Part shown: one piece after another, positions 1 to 12,100 of the stretch
Layout: every line of letters starts with the position of its first letter
Position numbering within the stretch: the stretch's first letter is position 1
NCBI GenBank assembly: GCA_022316685.1
Contig: JAKJHU010000037.1
Coordinates: forward strand, 2,281,792 to 2,345,791
Length of the DNA stretch: 64,000 nucleotides
From: Progne subis subis
Taxonomy: Eukaryota; Chordata; Aves; Passeriformes; Hirundinidae
Direction of reading: 5' to 3'
Notes under the pieces: model-generated
Databases searched by the model: none
What the model saw: the letters and a program-made list of their open reading frames with translations, nothing else
Told to the model about the DNA's origin: nothing
Made by a program: the position numbers and the translations under genes

Positions 1-33
1 AAGTATTACTTCCGATTTTTAATTTTTTTCCAG

Positions 34-169
34 TAGCAACGGAACCCTTGATAAAAGCAGTATATACACTATACCAGCAAAGGAATCTGCTCTTTCCAGT
101 TCGTACGTTGCTTTTGAAATTTTTTAGCAGAGTTTACCAAAAAGAAGATTTGAGGACACAAAGGATCAG
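34..169 (+). CDS. TEX10: TEX10 exon (first in window)
   Basis: The acceptor is a T-rich tract ending in CAG at 31-33 and the donor is AG/gtaagg at 170. The frame begins with two bases (TA) completing a codon from the previous exon, then reads [20 protein letters not shown] and on to RTQRIR, which matches the middle of vertebrate TEX10. A nearby alternative AG at 35-36 would remove one codon. The exon ends in phase 2, and a poly-A run follows directly after the donor (177-190). Confidence 0.93.
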
Positions 170-3100
170 GTAAGGAAAAAAAAAAAAAAAGGTGTATTCT
201 TTTTCATTTCAAAATCGTTTACTGATTTCAGGAGTGAGAATATTGAATTTATATGTAGATGTCATAAGACTTCATACTGTTTTGATGCTGTGTCACTGGA
301 ATTTGAAAGTTTGTGTGCTCTGTGAGATGGAGATGAATCAGCTTAGTTGTCTATCTTAGCATAAGTACTAAATAGATCTTAATGGCATAAATTTTAGCCT
401 GAAGTACGCTGCTACAAGCTTATTAGTGACTGTGTGGCAGTCAGTGGACATGTCAGGATTGTGCAGCTGTAGCCATGGAGCGTTTCCTTCACTTTAGCCT
501 GAAGTCATGAGCTTGTCACTTAGTGCCTTTGGTGTGCTGATAGTGGCTGTGTAGCCTTTTCTGATTTACTGTCTTCAAGAAAAACACTCTTGTTTTGGGG
601 GTATGGTTCTAAAGAGATTAGGTTTAAGAAAGTGTTCTTGTCCTTCTGGGCTCCTGGTTCATCATGGGATCTGGTAGATCATGGGTAGCTTTTGTCAGAT
701 ATCTGACTTACTTCAGATGTAGTCAGTAAGAGAATATTTTCTCTGCGTAATATTTGCAACAGTTCTTCATTGATCAGATATGTCCAGATTGTCTTCACAT
801 CTTAACTTTTCTAGACTGTATTTTTCAGCCAAGTCATGTAGTGCCAGGACATAAAAATATTAAACACAAATCATGTTCCTGTGTATGCATCAATCCTAGT
901 TTGTTTGGGAACTGCAGGTGCCCTTCAGGTACTGTAAAGCAGCTCTGAGGCTTTGGGAAGACCTTCTCTTCTCAGGGCTGAGCAATAGAAGCTCTCTCAG
1001 TCTGTCTTCATAGGAGAGGTGCTCCAGACCTCTGCCGATTATCTTCATGGCCTCCTTGGACTTGCTCCAATAGCTCCATGTCCTTATTTCTGGAGACCCA
1101 GAACTGGATGCAGCACTCCAGGTGGGATCTCACCAGGGCAGAGTAGAGGAGCAGAATCCCCTCCCTTGACCTTCTGTCCATGCTGCTTTTGATGCAGTCC
1201 AGGACACAGTTGGCTTTCTGGGGGATGTGGTCTGTTTCTACCACTAAAAAAATCAAACCTGAGGTCTCTCAGAAGTTCTGGCATCCGCTAACATAGTCAG
1301 GTTTTGGGAAAATCATTCCGTTTTACAACTGCTTTGCTTTGTTACATCTTCTGTTGTGGCAATGCCTGAGTACATGTAATTAGAGCTCATAACCAGAAAT
1401 AATCTAATGCTGTGCTCTGAACATTAGAAAAAGTACAGGGAAAACACTTGGGAATATCCCATTTTCCCCCTCTTTTCAAACAGAGTGGAAAAGAGATCTT
1501 TTTTCATACTGACTGATTTCCCTGAGGTTACATAACCACTGTTCTCTCTGCTTGCCTGAAGGTCTTGAGCATCTCATTCAGTTCCACGTGATGATACGAC
1601 TATCTGGAAAACTTTAACTTTCGATCCTGAGACATCACAAATAGCAGTAGTTTTGCTGCTGATCCTCTTAGTCTTCTACATGGGTCTGTGACATTTTTAA
1701 TAACAGAAGAAGGAAATCTCTCAAATTCTTTGCAATTATGTCTGACAAGACCTTTGAAGACAACATAATATTTGGTGCACTGTTCCATTTATTTCCTTTA
1801 AAAATAAGTGGGTTTTTTTAATTTCTTCAAAATGTGCACTGTTCAGTAGCTCCTGGACTGCATTCATATTGTTCCATTCAGTTTTGACATCATGGCCCCT
1901 TTAGCCCTCTGACTGTTCTACTCATTATTTTAATTTTTTTTTTTCTCAGAAGCTTGTCAAAAACAGTCTTAGAGGAAAAGAATTCACGTTGGAGCATTTT
2001 TCCAGATTTTTATTTTGTGATGTGTTTATTTTTTAGGTGTGTCTGATTCAAAGGATAAAATAGGAGCTTTTGGCCTGTTGCTGCCTTGTGGAAAAAAAGC
2101 CAAACTTGACTGATTTATTACGTAGCTCAGAAATAAGTTTTGTCCTGATGTTTTTGTTTACCTTCACCCCTAATCAGTGAACACATACCATGCACTGTGT
2201 TTATATCTGCATATATATAGTGTGTGTGTGTGTACATATGCATTTATATACTGGTTAGAGTTGGAAAACTATTCAGCCTCACAGTCTGCCTTCAGCACTG
2301 ACCTATGTGAGATGCTTTAGGAGTAAGACAAGAATTGCTTTTACATAATACTCTTAGGTTTCCAACCATTTGAAGCCTGTACTTCCTCACTCTGCAGAGC
2401 TTCTGTGTGTTTATCACTCAGTGGGTGTCTGTATCATGAGCTTTTCTCATCATTCCTTGGGCCAGTCTTAATCAAGAGCAGCTGCAGCATCCTCTGGCAG
2501 GGAGCGACAAAGCTCAGCTTTGTCAATACCCAACTTACTTTTGCTTGTTTAATCCTGGCTCTTTCTAGCTTCATCTGACACTAGCATCTGCTTCTTTCTG
2601 TAGAAGACAAATCAAATGTTTTATTCCCATCCACTATTTCCGTGTCAAGTGATTTGAGACCTCTTCCAACTCACCCACTTCAACAGTCTGCTCTCCAGGC
2701 TTTTCCTGCTGTTGGGCAGTTTATCTCTTTGCAAGACTTTTCCCTCTTGTGTCATGGGTACTTAATTTTCTTGAAAAGTTTTTGGTTGCCAGATCTATGA
2801 GAGTGAAGTGATCTGTATCATCATCATGCTACTCTTGTTGACATCTTCAAAGACCTACTTTGAACTTCTCGATTTGCACTTGGCAGCCTTTTTTCTTGTG
2901 AACATTACTTTAGTAATAAGCTGATAAAATGCTTTTGGTTTCTAAATGATATTTGATAAGCCAGGGTGACATAGAAATAGTAGCCTAAGATAGGATTAGC
3001 CTGTACAGTTGTTTCAGTTTGAGCCAGAAAGGAGAAATGAAAGCAACTTAGTCAAGAATGGTAAGACAGGTTTGTGTGTGTTTCTGTTGTGTTGTCTTTT

Positions 3101-6100
3101 TTTTTTTCTCCAACTGATTTTTCCCTCGTTCTTTAGGAGTCGAAGTAAAGTTTTGTCTCGTTGGTTGGCTGGCTTACCTCAACAACTGGCTCTGCTTGGC
3201 TTGAGGAACCCTGAGCTTTCCAATCAGCTCATTGATATCATTCATTCCGCTGCTTCTCGTTCAAACAAGGAACTATTGCAAAGTTTACAAGCCACTGCTG
3301 CTCGAATATACGGTAAGACTTTGACACTACAGCACAAGGAATTTTGTCCTTCACCTCAGGCAGGTTGCAATTGGTGTAAAATCCTGTTTCCTAGATGAAC
3401 CTAAAGACTGGATGGGGGGCAGAGTAGCAGATTGGTTCAGTCCCCATAAGGTTAAAATGGGGAGAGTAAAAAGATTACTAGAGAGTAAAAAGATTAAGAT
3501 ATTTAGTTCAAGTTAGTAGGACTTAAATTTGATCGACTGGCAACTTTAGTCTTTGTATGTCAGGGAATCATAGAATCATTTAGGTTGAAAAATACCTCTG
3601 AGGTCCAAGCGGTAACCCAGCACTGCCAAGTGCACCACTAAACCATGTCCCCAGCTGCCACATGTTTTTTGAACACTTAAGGGGATGGTGATACCACCAC
3701 TTCCCTGGACTGCTTTATCCAATGCCTGACTACCCTTTCAGCAAAGAGATTTTTCCTAATGTCCAGTCCAGCCCTCCCCTGGTATAACTTATTTCCTCTC
3801 ATCCTGTCACTTATTACCTGGAGGAAGAGGCCGACTTACCCTCACCTGGCAGCAACCACTTTTAAGGTCATTGCAGGGAGCAGTATGATTCTTCTCCAAG
3901 CCTCCTATTTTCTAGGCTAGTATTGCCTATTTTTTTTCTCCCTTTCATGTCGGTTGTAACGTCCTGATGTCGGAGGGTAGCCGAGGTAGTCGTTCAGCGC
4001 AGTCGGGGCGCGTGCTGACCGAGCGTTGTTGTGCCGCAGATCCGCTCGAGGGCACGCTGGTGCTGCTGCCGGCCGAGGCGCAGCGGCGCCTGGTGCAGCT
4101 GGTGTACTTCCTGCCCTGCCTGCCCGCCAGCCTGCTCGCCTGCCTCAGCCGCTGCTGCATCATGGGCAGGATGTCCTCCGACCTCGCCGCCACCCTCATC
4201 GGCATCCTGCACATGAGGTACCGCGCTCTGCTCGGCTCTAGCCAAAAACGGCCCCGCGTGGGAATGTTAGTCACGAAGTTTGCACGCAGAAAATCACTGT
4301 AACGCGCAGATGCTGATGGTGTGGTTGGTCTGTTGCTTTGACTCTGTCTTTACATTGCCCTGTTTTTCACTGTACATATTGAGAAAATCATACAACTGTT
4401 TAGGTTGGAAAAGACCTTTAAGAGCGAGTCCAACCATTAGTCCAGCACTGCCAAGTCCACCACTAAGCCATGTTTTTAAGTGCCATATTCATCTATACAT
4501 ATTATTTTACTGTCTTTTTATATATTAATGAAGTCTGACAAGAATTTTTGTCTTGAAATACAAACATTAGTGCTTTTATACTTGGGTCCTTTCAGTAAGG
4601 ATGCAAAGCAGCATCAGCCTATCTCTTAAAAAATCTGTAAGGCTGCATGGTATTGAGCACCTTCTACCCAGAACATCATCACCAGTGGTCTTTGTTCTGC
4701 CACTAATTGCAGCTTTTCCTTGTGAATGCTTCAGCCTGACACAGCTGATAGTGAAAAACAACCAACCAGTTTTTCTCATGTTCTGCTTTCTTTCAGCTCA
4801 GTTTTTCTCCAATTACCACACCTAAATAGCCAAATTACAGCTGCTAGGCAAGTGCCTTTTTGAAATTATTCATGCTCTTGGGGTTTTTTTGTCCTGGCTT
4901 GAAAGAGGGTAGGTTTGCCTGTGAAGTCAGGGAGTGAAGCTGCTGTTCCGTTGAAGTGCGTGGAGGGCTTGCTGAGATTTCACAAGGGTGTTTTGCTTTG
5001 CTGCTTTTGGGAAAAAAATATTTTTCCCCATTGGTCAATATTGTGGAACCTTGGATAAACAAGCAGGAATTAAGCTTATATGAAGTATGCTTGAAGTGAT
5101 TCTTCATGCTTTTTAGATCTGAAACATTTTTAATTAAAATAGGACACAACACAGTGTACTGTCAAATACAGACCTGTTTGTATTAGCTGTGCAATGTGTG
5201 GATAAGGTGACTAACATAAAAAACAATAGTGGTGAAATTTGTATCCTATATATATAATACATTGCTGTGCTGTAAAAGTGAAGTTCCCTCTAGTTTTGGG
5301 AAAGTGGACATCAGGTTTTATTTTTAAAAATGAAAAATTGTGTGCCAGATACTAGAAGTTCAGTGGCAAAGTGTAACCAATTCAAAGACAGTCATTGTAA
5401 GAAACAAAGTCATTAATAAGCACTCAGGTGTTTATTTTGTTGTTAGATCTGAGTGGATCTTCATTGGGGGAGATTTTTTATAGTAATGGAGTGCCTATTT
5501 TCTAAAAATTGCTGTAAAGCTGCAGGTGGGTTGTGGACATTTGATCCTTTTGGAAGAAGATGAAAGTAGTAGACAGAAGGTAGTGTTCTTACAAAAGGTA
5601 GGTTACATTCTAAGAACAGAGGAGGAGTAAATTTTTTGTTCTCAGAGGTGCAGAGGAAGTATTTTGATTTTAATTTATGGCATTTGAAGCACATTTACTT
5701 ACTTTGGATTCAAAGACTGTAGATAATCGACCTAAGAAGTCTATCTGAAATCACTAAATGAAAGAAAAATGTCCTCATGTACTTACAATGGTACAGTCCT
5801 TTTGTATTGATAATCCCTGACCACCTTTCTGGAAGCTTGCAAGTTTTGATGAAACTTGAAAAAGAGAGATTGCTCTTGACCGAGCACTGTTTTTGATAAA
5901 GTTCTCACTTCATTGAGAGGAATCAGTATTAAGAACAAGAAGTTGATTAGTTTTCTTTGGAAGCACACCTGAAAATAATACAAGTCCTTGGAAAGATTAA
6001 AATTACTTTTTCATAGACAAAGTGAATGCAAGGGTTTGGAAATACATTCTTACCTATTTAACCAAGTTAAAAACTTGTACAGGTTACAAAGTGCTTATAG

Positions 6101-9100
6101 ATAACACCTTTTTTAGCTTTGGCTTAGGTGAAATGTATTTTGTGGAAGACTCTTTAAAAAATTGAATTTTTTTTTTTTTGTTTTGTTCAATCATCATGAC
6201 AGTAAACGTTTTCTCCTGAAAGATTCATCTAGGGTGCCTTAAAGACTTAGGGAGCCAAGATGATAGAAATGTTTTTGGCTGAGGGGGGGTGTCCAAAAAA
6301 AGTTGCTTTGTCTACTTTTAAACGTGCAAAGATAGGGAGATAAGTAGTAGTAAATATTAACTTTACAAGATCAGAAGTCTGATACTTCTTTTTCATTGGA
6401 AAGTAAGTTGTACAGTCTAGGAAACAATAGTAGGTTTTCTAGACATGAACCTTAGCTTTATTAGCTTCATAACCTGTTACTTCACTCAGGATAAATGAAC
6501 CAGTTTTCTGTCTTTTATCAGAAAGGCCAGGCCAAACTATTGTATCTGGTTTTGTGGCTCATTTTTATATAATGACATGGGCAGACTGGAGTGAGTTTCA
6601 AGAAGAGCGAAGAGTGATAATCTGTCAATTGTGATTATGGGGAATGACTGACAAATTGGCATTTTAGGCAGATGAGGCTGGGAAGAAGTCAGAGTCAGTT
6701 GTGTAAAAGACTGTTGAAAGGGAATGGGAGAGTGCAGTTTTAGCAGGGTTAAAAATACAGGCCTTAACTATCAAGAGAATGTTTGGTTTGAGTGCTAGGA
6801 AAATTTTATGAAAACAGAAATATATCCTGGAATGGGTTGTGTAGCAAGGGGATACAAGTACACCTCACTGGAAATACTTAATAACAGGCAATTAGGTTGG
6901 ACATGGATGGCAGAGTTAGGAACTGGAGGGGCTAGGTAACTCCTGGTCCTCATTTACACCTCTTGTGATACTCAGAGTTAAACTTTCAAACTTTGACTTT
7001 GAAAGTCAAACTTTCAAACACAAGTTTGTCAAACGAATGGTACTACAAAAAAAAAAAAGCTTTTGTAATTCCACGTTTCTGCGCCACAGCTTGGTTCGTG
7101 GGACGTTTTGTGTACTTTTAGATAGTGGCTTGGACGGAGAAACTCCCAAATCCGTGGGGAGCCGTCATTTACGAGTGCCCCGTTGCTGTCGGTAGATGGC
7201 GCTGTTTCTCTTCCGGTGCATTCCCGTTCTCGGTGCCGGGCGGGGACTCTCCCTGAATTTCTCTTCTCCTGTGGAATCTACTTCTCCGTCGTGCTTTAAA
7301 TAGATTGCGTTCAGGAGCGTCACAGGGTTCCGTACTTGTTCTTAATTTCCTCAGCAGCCTTTATTCCCGCGCTGGTTTGACTGGCAGAGGATGGCTGTTG
7401 GTACACGCTTGCGAGAGTGCTCGTATGGAGCCGTGTGTTTTCATCAGGGCCAGCTCCGTTGAGGTGGATTCACTGAGAGTACCTGTGGGTCATAAAAAAA
7501 CTTGCAGTTCTTCACTGACCAGTCATTAGAAACTCAAGGAACTCCCAGGAGTTTGTTTTTGTGCATGAACTTTAAAACTAATAGTAAGTGTATCCAGATG
7601 GTTCAAAGCACAGCTGTGTAATGAGAGTGTGGTAACATTGGTATAATTATTGTGTGTTACCTTTCAGATATTATTTTAATTTTTTGTTTATTAGAAGTGA
7701 ATTTTGAAAATATTCAATAGTTTCACTTTTTATTCTTGTAATAGTGAAGTGAATGCCCAAGTGTGTGTAGGAGCCCATTGAGTGAGCTCTGCGTGCTGAG
7801 AATGAAAATGATGTTGGCAGTATTTCCATAAAGAATGGGAAGGTTTCTGAGCCCCTGGGAGGTTGGTTACCTATACTGTTGAATTGTTAGAATGGTTTCT
7901 GTGGCACTTTTGGTTTACATCTGCTGAAGCTAACACAGGCCAAGGAGTGTTCTGGAAAAAGAGTTGAAACGCAGCCACCCCATTTTGGATGCTGGTATGA
8001 ACCTGGCCAGGTTTGCCCTAATTGATCATGATCTCTGTGCCGGTGAACAAACATTGCTGGTGTTGGGATCACTGGGATGGCTACAGCTGGTGAGTTTCAG
8101 GTGAAACTGAGGATCAGAAGGCGTTGTAGTGGCTTAATTTCCCTGCTCTTCTCGATTGCCTGCCTTGTGGCTACTGTATGGGATGTAAGTAGCTTCAATA
8201 AATCCAGGCTGGTAAAGTTCTGAGAGATGGAAGTGTGCCAGGGTTTTGGGGTATATGTCATACAGAAACAGGTGAGGAAGGGTGTGGAGTGACATGAGTG
8301 AACAGTCTGTCACTTCAGCCTGAGAAATGAGAGCGAGCACCATCTTGACAGGAGATGAGTTCTCTGAGTTGGCCTCTGATTTAAGCCTCTGATGAGCTTA
8401 CATTTGTGAAGAAAAATGGAAGGGTCTGGGTAGTATTTTAGAAAGTGTTTTACAATCAAATCTACTGGATGGATTTTTTTTGTGATCTTTTGTGGGCTTA
8501 TTTTGATATACTGAGATAAACAATTTATCTTGATGCAGTGTGCTACATTTCTAGAAGAGTCAACTTCAGCATTTATTTTTCATTTATGATTTACTGCAAT
8601 AACTGTTAAATAAGAAATACTAGTTCACTGCTAGTTAAAGGTGAATGGTTTAAGTATTGGATTGGAATATGACATAAGTGGATCTTTGGCTTGAAATTCC
8701 AGTCTTAGATTCGCCTTGACAGTAGAGTTCTGGTAATTCCTTAATGCCATGGATATGGACAGGTAGACAGTTCTCTTCAGGAAGTAAAGAAATCTGTAAA
8801 TCATTGATGGTCTGATAGGGACTAAGGTAGTGAAATTTAGCAGTACCAGAGGTAGAGCTGGAAAAAAATTTGGTGTAATCTCCCTATGCCTGCATTTTGC
8901 ATTAATAGGGCAGAAAGGCTTCTTCAAAATGGTTTTAAAGAACTAGTGAGGCATGTGCTTATTTTTTGAGCACTTTTTGGAAGACTGACTTTGAGGCAAC
9001 TATTTTTGTCAAATGAGGAAATGTATTAAATGTTGTAAATATGCCTTCTTGTATAAGGTAGATTACTTTGTTTTCCTGAAAAAGTGGTCTGTCATTTACA

Positions 9101-12100
9101 TACCAAACTCTGTACTGTTACAGTTACATAGAAAACCATTTGTCAGGCTCTGTGGTTTTGGTTGCCAGTCAGTGACTTTGTGGTGATTGAGGATCAGATA
9201 CTCCTGCAAATAGAATTTTCTTTTTTCCTTCCCTTTTGTATATGATGCTGTTTAAGATGATATATAAATAATCTGTGTACTTCCTGTTATGTGTTCTATT
9301 CTGTGAATTGTGGATTAAGAAATGCAGATTATGGGTTTGTGATCAAGTATATAAATTGCGACGCTAGATTGCTGACTTGATGGGAAAATTTACTGTCTCC
9401 TCTCATTCCTTGAAGTACAAATAAGGAAGCCGAAATGTGATTTATTTATGTGCCTTATTTATGCATAATAATTATGGTTGTTTTACTACTTTTTATCCAT
9501 TGGAACTATGTGTCTGGAAATTATTTCACTGTAATAGAGAGCTGGACAGATAATATTTCACTGTCTAGATAAAAAACAATGGGAGTTAATTTATGGCATT
9601 TCTCTCTTGAAGTAGGGTATCCATAAATGAGATCTCCAATGGCTTCAAACAGCCATTTCTTATTCTTGTGGGACTCTTTCCCCGCTGGGGTCTCACCAAG
9701 AGTTGTTTCTGTTGCTGTAGAAAAGGAGCAGGGTGAGGACCATATAAATGAAAGCTGAATGCTCTCTGGCATAAATTGTGTGGGAGTTCCAAGTTTTCAC
9801 AGGTTTGAGATAACCCTAGGGGTAATTGCATTCCGCTTGATGTAACTGTAAATGGACTCTTCTCTTAAGACATAGTGCCTTTAAAATATTCTCCTGCTTT
9901 CCAGGCAATAATGAGGGAGCTCAGCTGGCATCTCATCAAACATCCAGGCATGCCTGTTGGTTCCTGCTATCCTCTGGAATCTGGTGCTTAGAAAGAACTG
10001 AGATGGTCATTGTAACATTTGTTTGCTGTAAGGTGTAAAATTCTGTGTCTTCAGATACATTACTAAGAAATGTTTTAGGGTTATAATAGAGTTCTTTATG
10101 GATATTTCCTTTGTAATTAAATGCTAATTTTTCTTTATTTAGCCATCCTAGTTATTTTATTAGCAACCTTTGCCAGTACAGCATGACGAGGCACAGGGAG
10201 AATGCAAAATGTAGCTAATGAAGACTATCTATATGACTTGCTTAAAGAATTATTGAATACATAATTGTAGTCAAGAAAAAGAAAAATAGCACATTCCTCC
10301 AAAGTGTTTGCAACCAGTAGAGAACTTGGAGAGCATATTGTAACCCATTATTGTGGTTAGCAGCACTGATAGGACAACAGAATTCAGTAATTGTCATGAA
10401 AGTAAAGTGCAGAAAATATTCCAGAATAGGATATTTATTTTAAGAAGGCATTAATGAAATGAAAGTTTTGCCAAAATAAGCTAACTTCATATTAAATAAA
10501 AAACAAAACAAAGAAGTGGAAACTCTCAATTCACTACGAATGGCATATAATGGAAAGTCAGCTCAGTACATCTTCGAGAATAAGTCAAAACTCATACATG
10601 TAACTCATAGTAGTTATGAATGGTTTCCTAGGAAAAATTAAACAATAGTAAGGTCTGTGTTCACTGAGGTGCTTTCTATTTTTTGCTGTATTTTGCCTTG
10701 GTTGTATTTTTACACCCCTCAATTTTAGAAACAAAAAGTAAAGGAGGAAAGTATTAAAACGGTAACAAAAGTGCTTAGGGCACTATTGAATAAATTAAAT
10801 ATTAGCGTGTGCTTTCTAAATGTTGGCTTTTCCCTGTTGGGGTACCACTGAGAATCAAGGGGAAAAAATGATCTCTTCTCCTTGCTGCAGGATGAGAAAC
10901 GATCTGTAGTTCTTGAGAATCAGACCCCAGAGTGGGTTACAGTGCATTCCTTCATCCACATCTGGTCAGCAAATTTCCTTTTTCTTGCTCACTGTTTTGT
11001 AAATCTCTAGGACTTGAAAGAGGGAGAAGTCCAAGCTTATATTTAAGGACACAGCCCCTAAATTTTTCCCCAGGTTGGTTGTGGCGTGAGGTTCCTAATC
11101 AAAGGGAAAAGAATTATGTTGCTGCACTACAGTTGCTGCCGTCAGTAAATGCCTTTTGCTCATTAGTGAATGTTTCTTCTGATTTGTGCTCTCATTTATA
11201 ATGTGAGAGCAGTGCTTTACTTTAGACAACCTCTGGATTTCTGGAGCAAATGAGCAGCTGACAGGCTTACTTTTAACAATGCGTAGCTTAAATTGTTGTT
11301 TTCTTAAAATAGCCTTCATGTTTTTCCTCAAATCCCTGTTAATTCCTTTCAGATGTTTGTTGTATTTTGCTGCATTTTCAAATGGAAATATTTGATCCTT
11401 CAAAAGAGATAATGAAAGTTAAAACAAAAAAACACTAACAAACCAGTGGCTACACATGGTGAACTGTTGGAGGAAAAGGAGGATAAAAACCCCTCACTTG
11501 CTCTTGGAGCTTACATTCAGGTCTTGTACTACCTGGAGCTAAGTTTTTCTGAATGATGAGATGGTATACGGTTGGAGAAGTATTCAAAGATTCAATTTTT
11601 TCTTTGTTTTTTCTCTTTTTTTCTTTTTTTTTTTTTAGTGATTTCAACATCGTTTTGTGACTGTCACGGTTTCCTGTCTTTTTTAGAACTGATATGAAAA
11701 CTGAGAGTGCTGATCCTCATTAGCAGTAGAACTCAAAACTGATTTGATTAAGCTGATGCGGGGACATGAGTTTATACTTTATTGCAGTTGCATTTCAATC
11801 TGACAGAAATTATTTTTCATTAAAGCTGGACAGAAATAAGCTATGCCAAAGCTGAGATAAATATTGGCACAGGGCTTTTTAATGTTTTAAAAGAACGTGT
11901 TTTACAGAAGCACAAGTACACGCGTACACTGAGAGAAAATGTTGTATGTTTTTCTTCCATTAAGGTGCAGCAGTCCTGACGTGGTACTTGCATGTGATTT
12001 TGCTCATTTCAGCATGTTTTGTTGTTTATACCCACAGCTCCTGACAGTGATAATATGGAAGCGTTTGGGATGTATTGTAACATACTTCCCATGCTTATAG

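Larger units (their letters stand above)
170..3136 (+). other. TEX10 intron; one CR1 fragment and a short (TG)n
   Basis: This 3.0 kb intron lies between two phase-2 exon ends. It holds an antisense CR1 fragment (about 915-1240), a short TG microsatellite after a TATATA run (about 2214-2233), and otherwise AT-rich sequence in which I see no gene. The acceptor tract at 3107-3136 (T-run, then TTCTTTAG) is strong. Confidence 0.85.

Noticed and set aside
3967..4302. Several overlapping open frames on both strands around 4.0-4.3 kb
   Set aside because: They arise from the GC-rich TEX10 exon; only the TEX10 frame has homology and matching splice phases.
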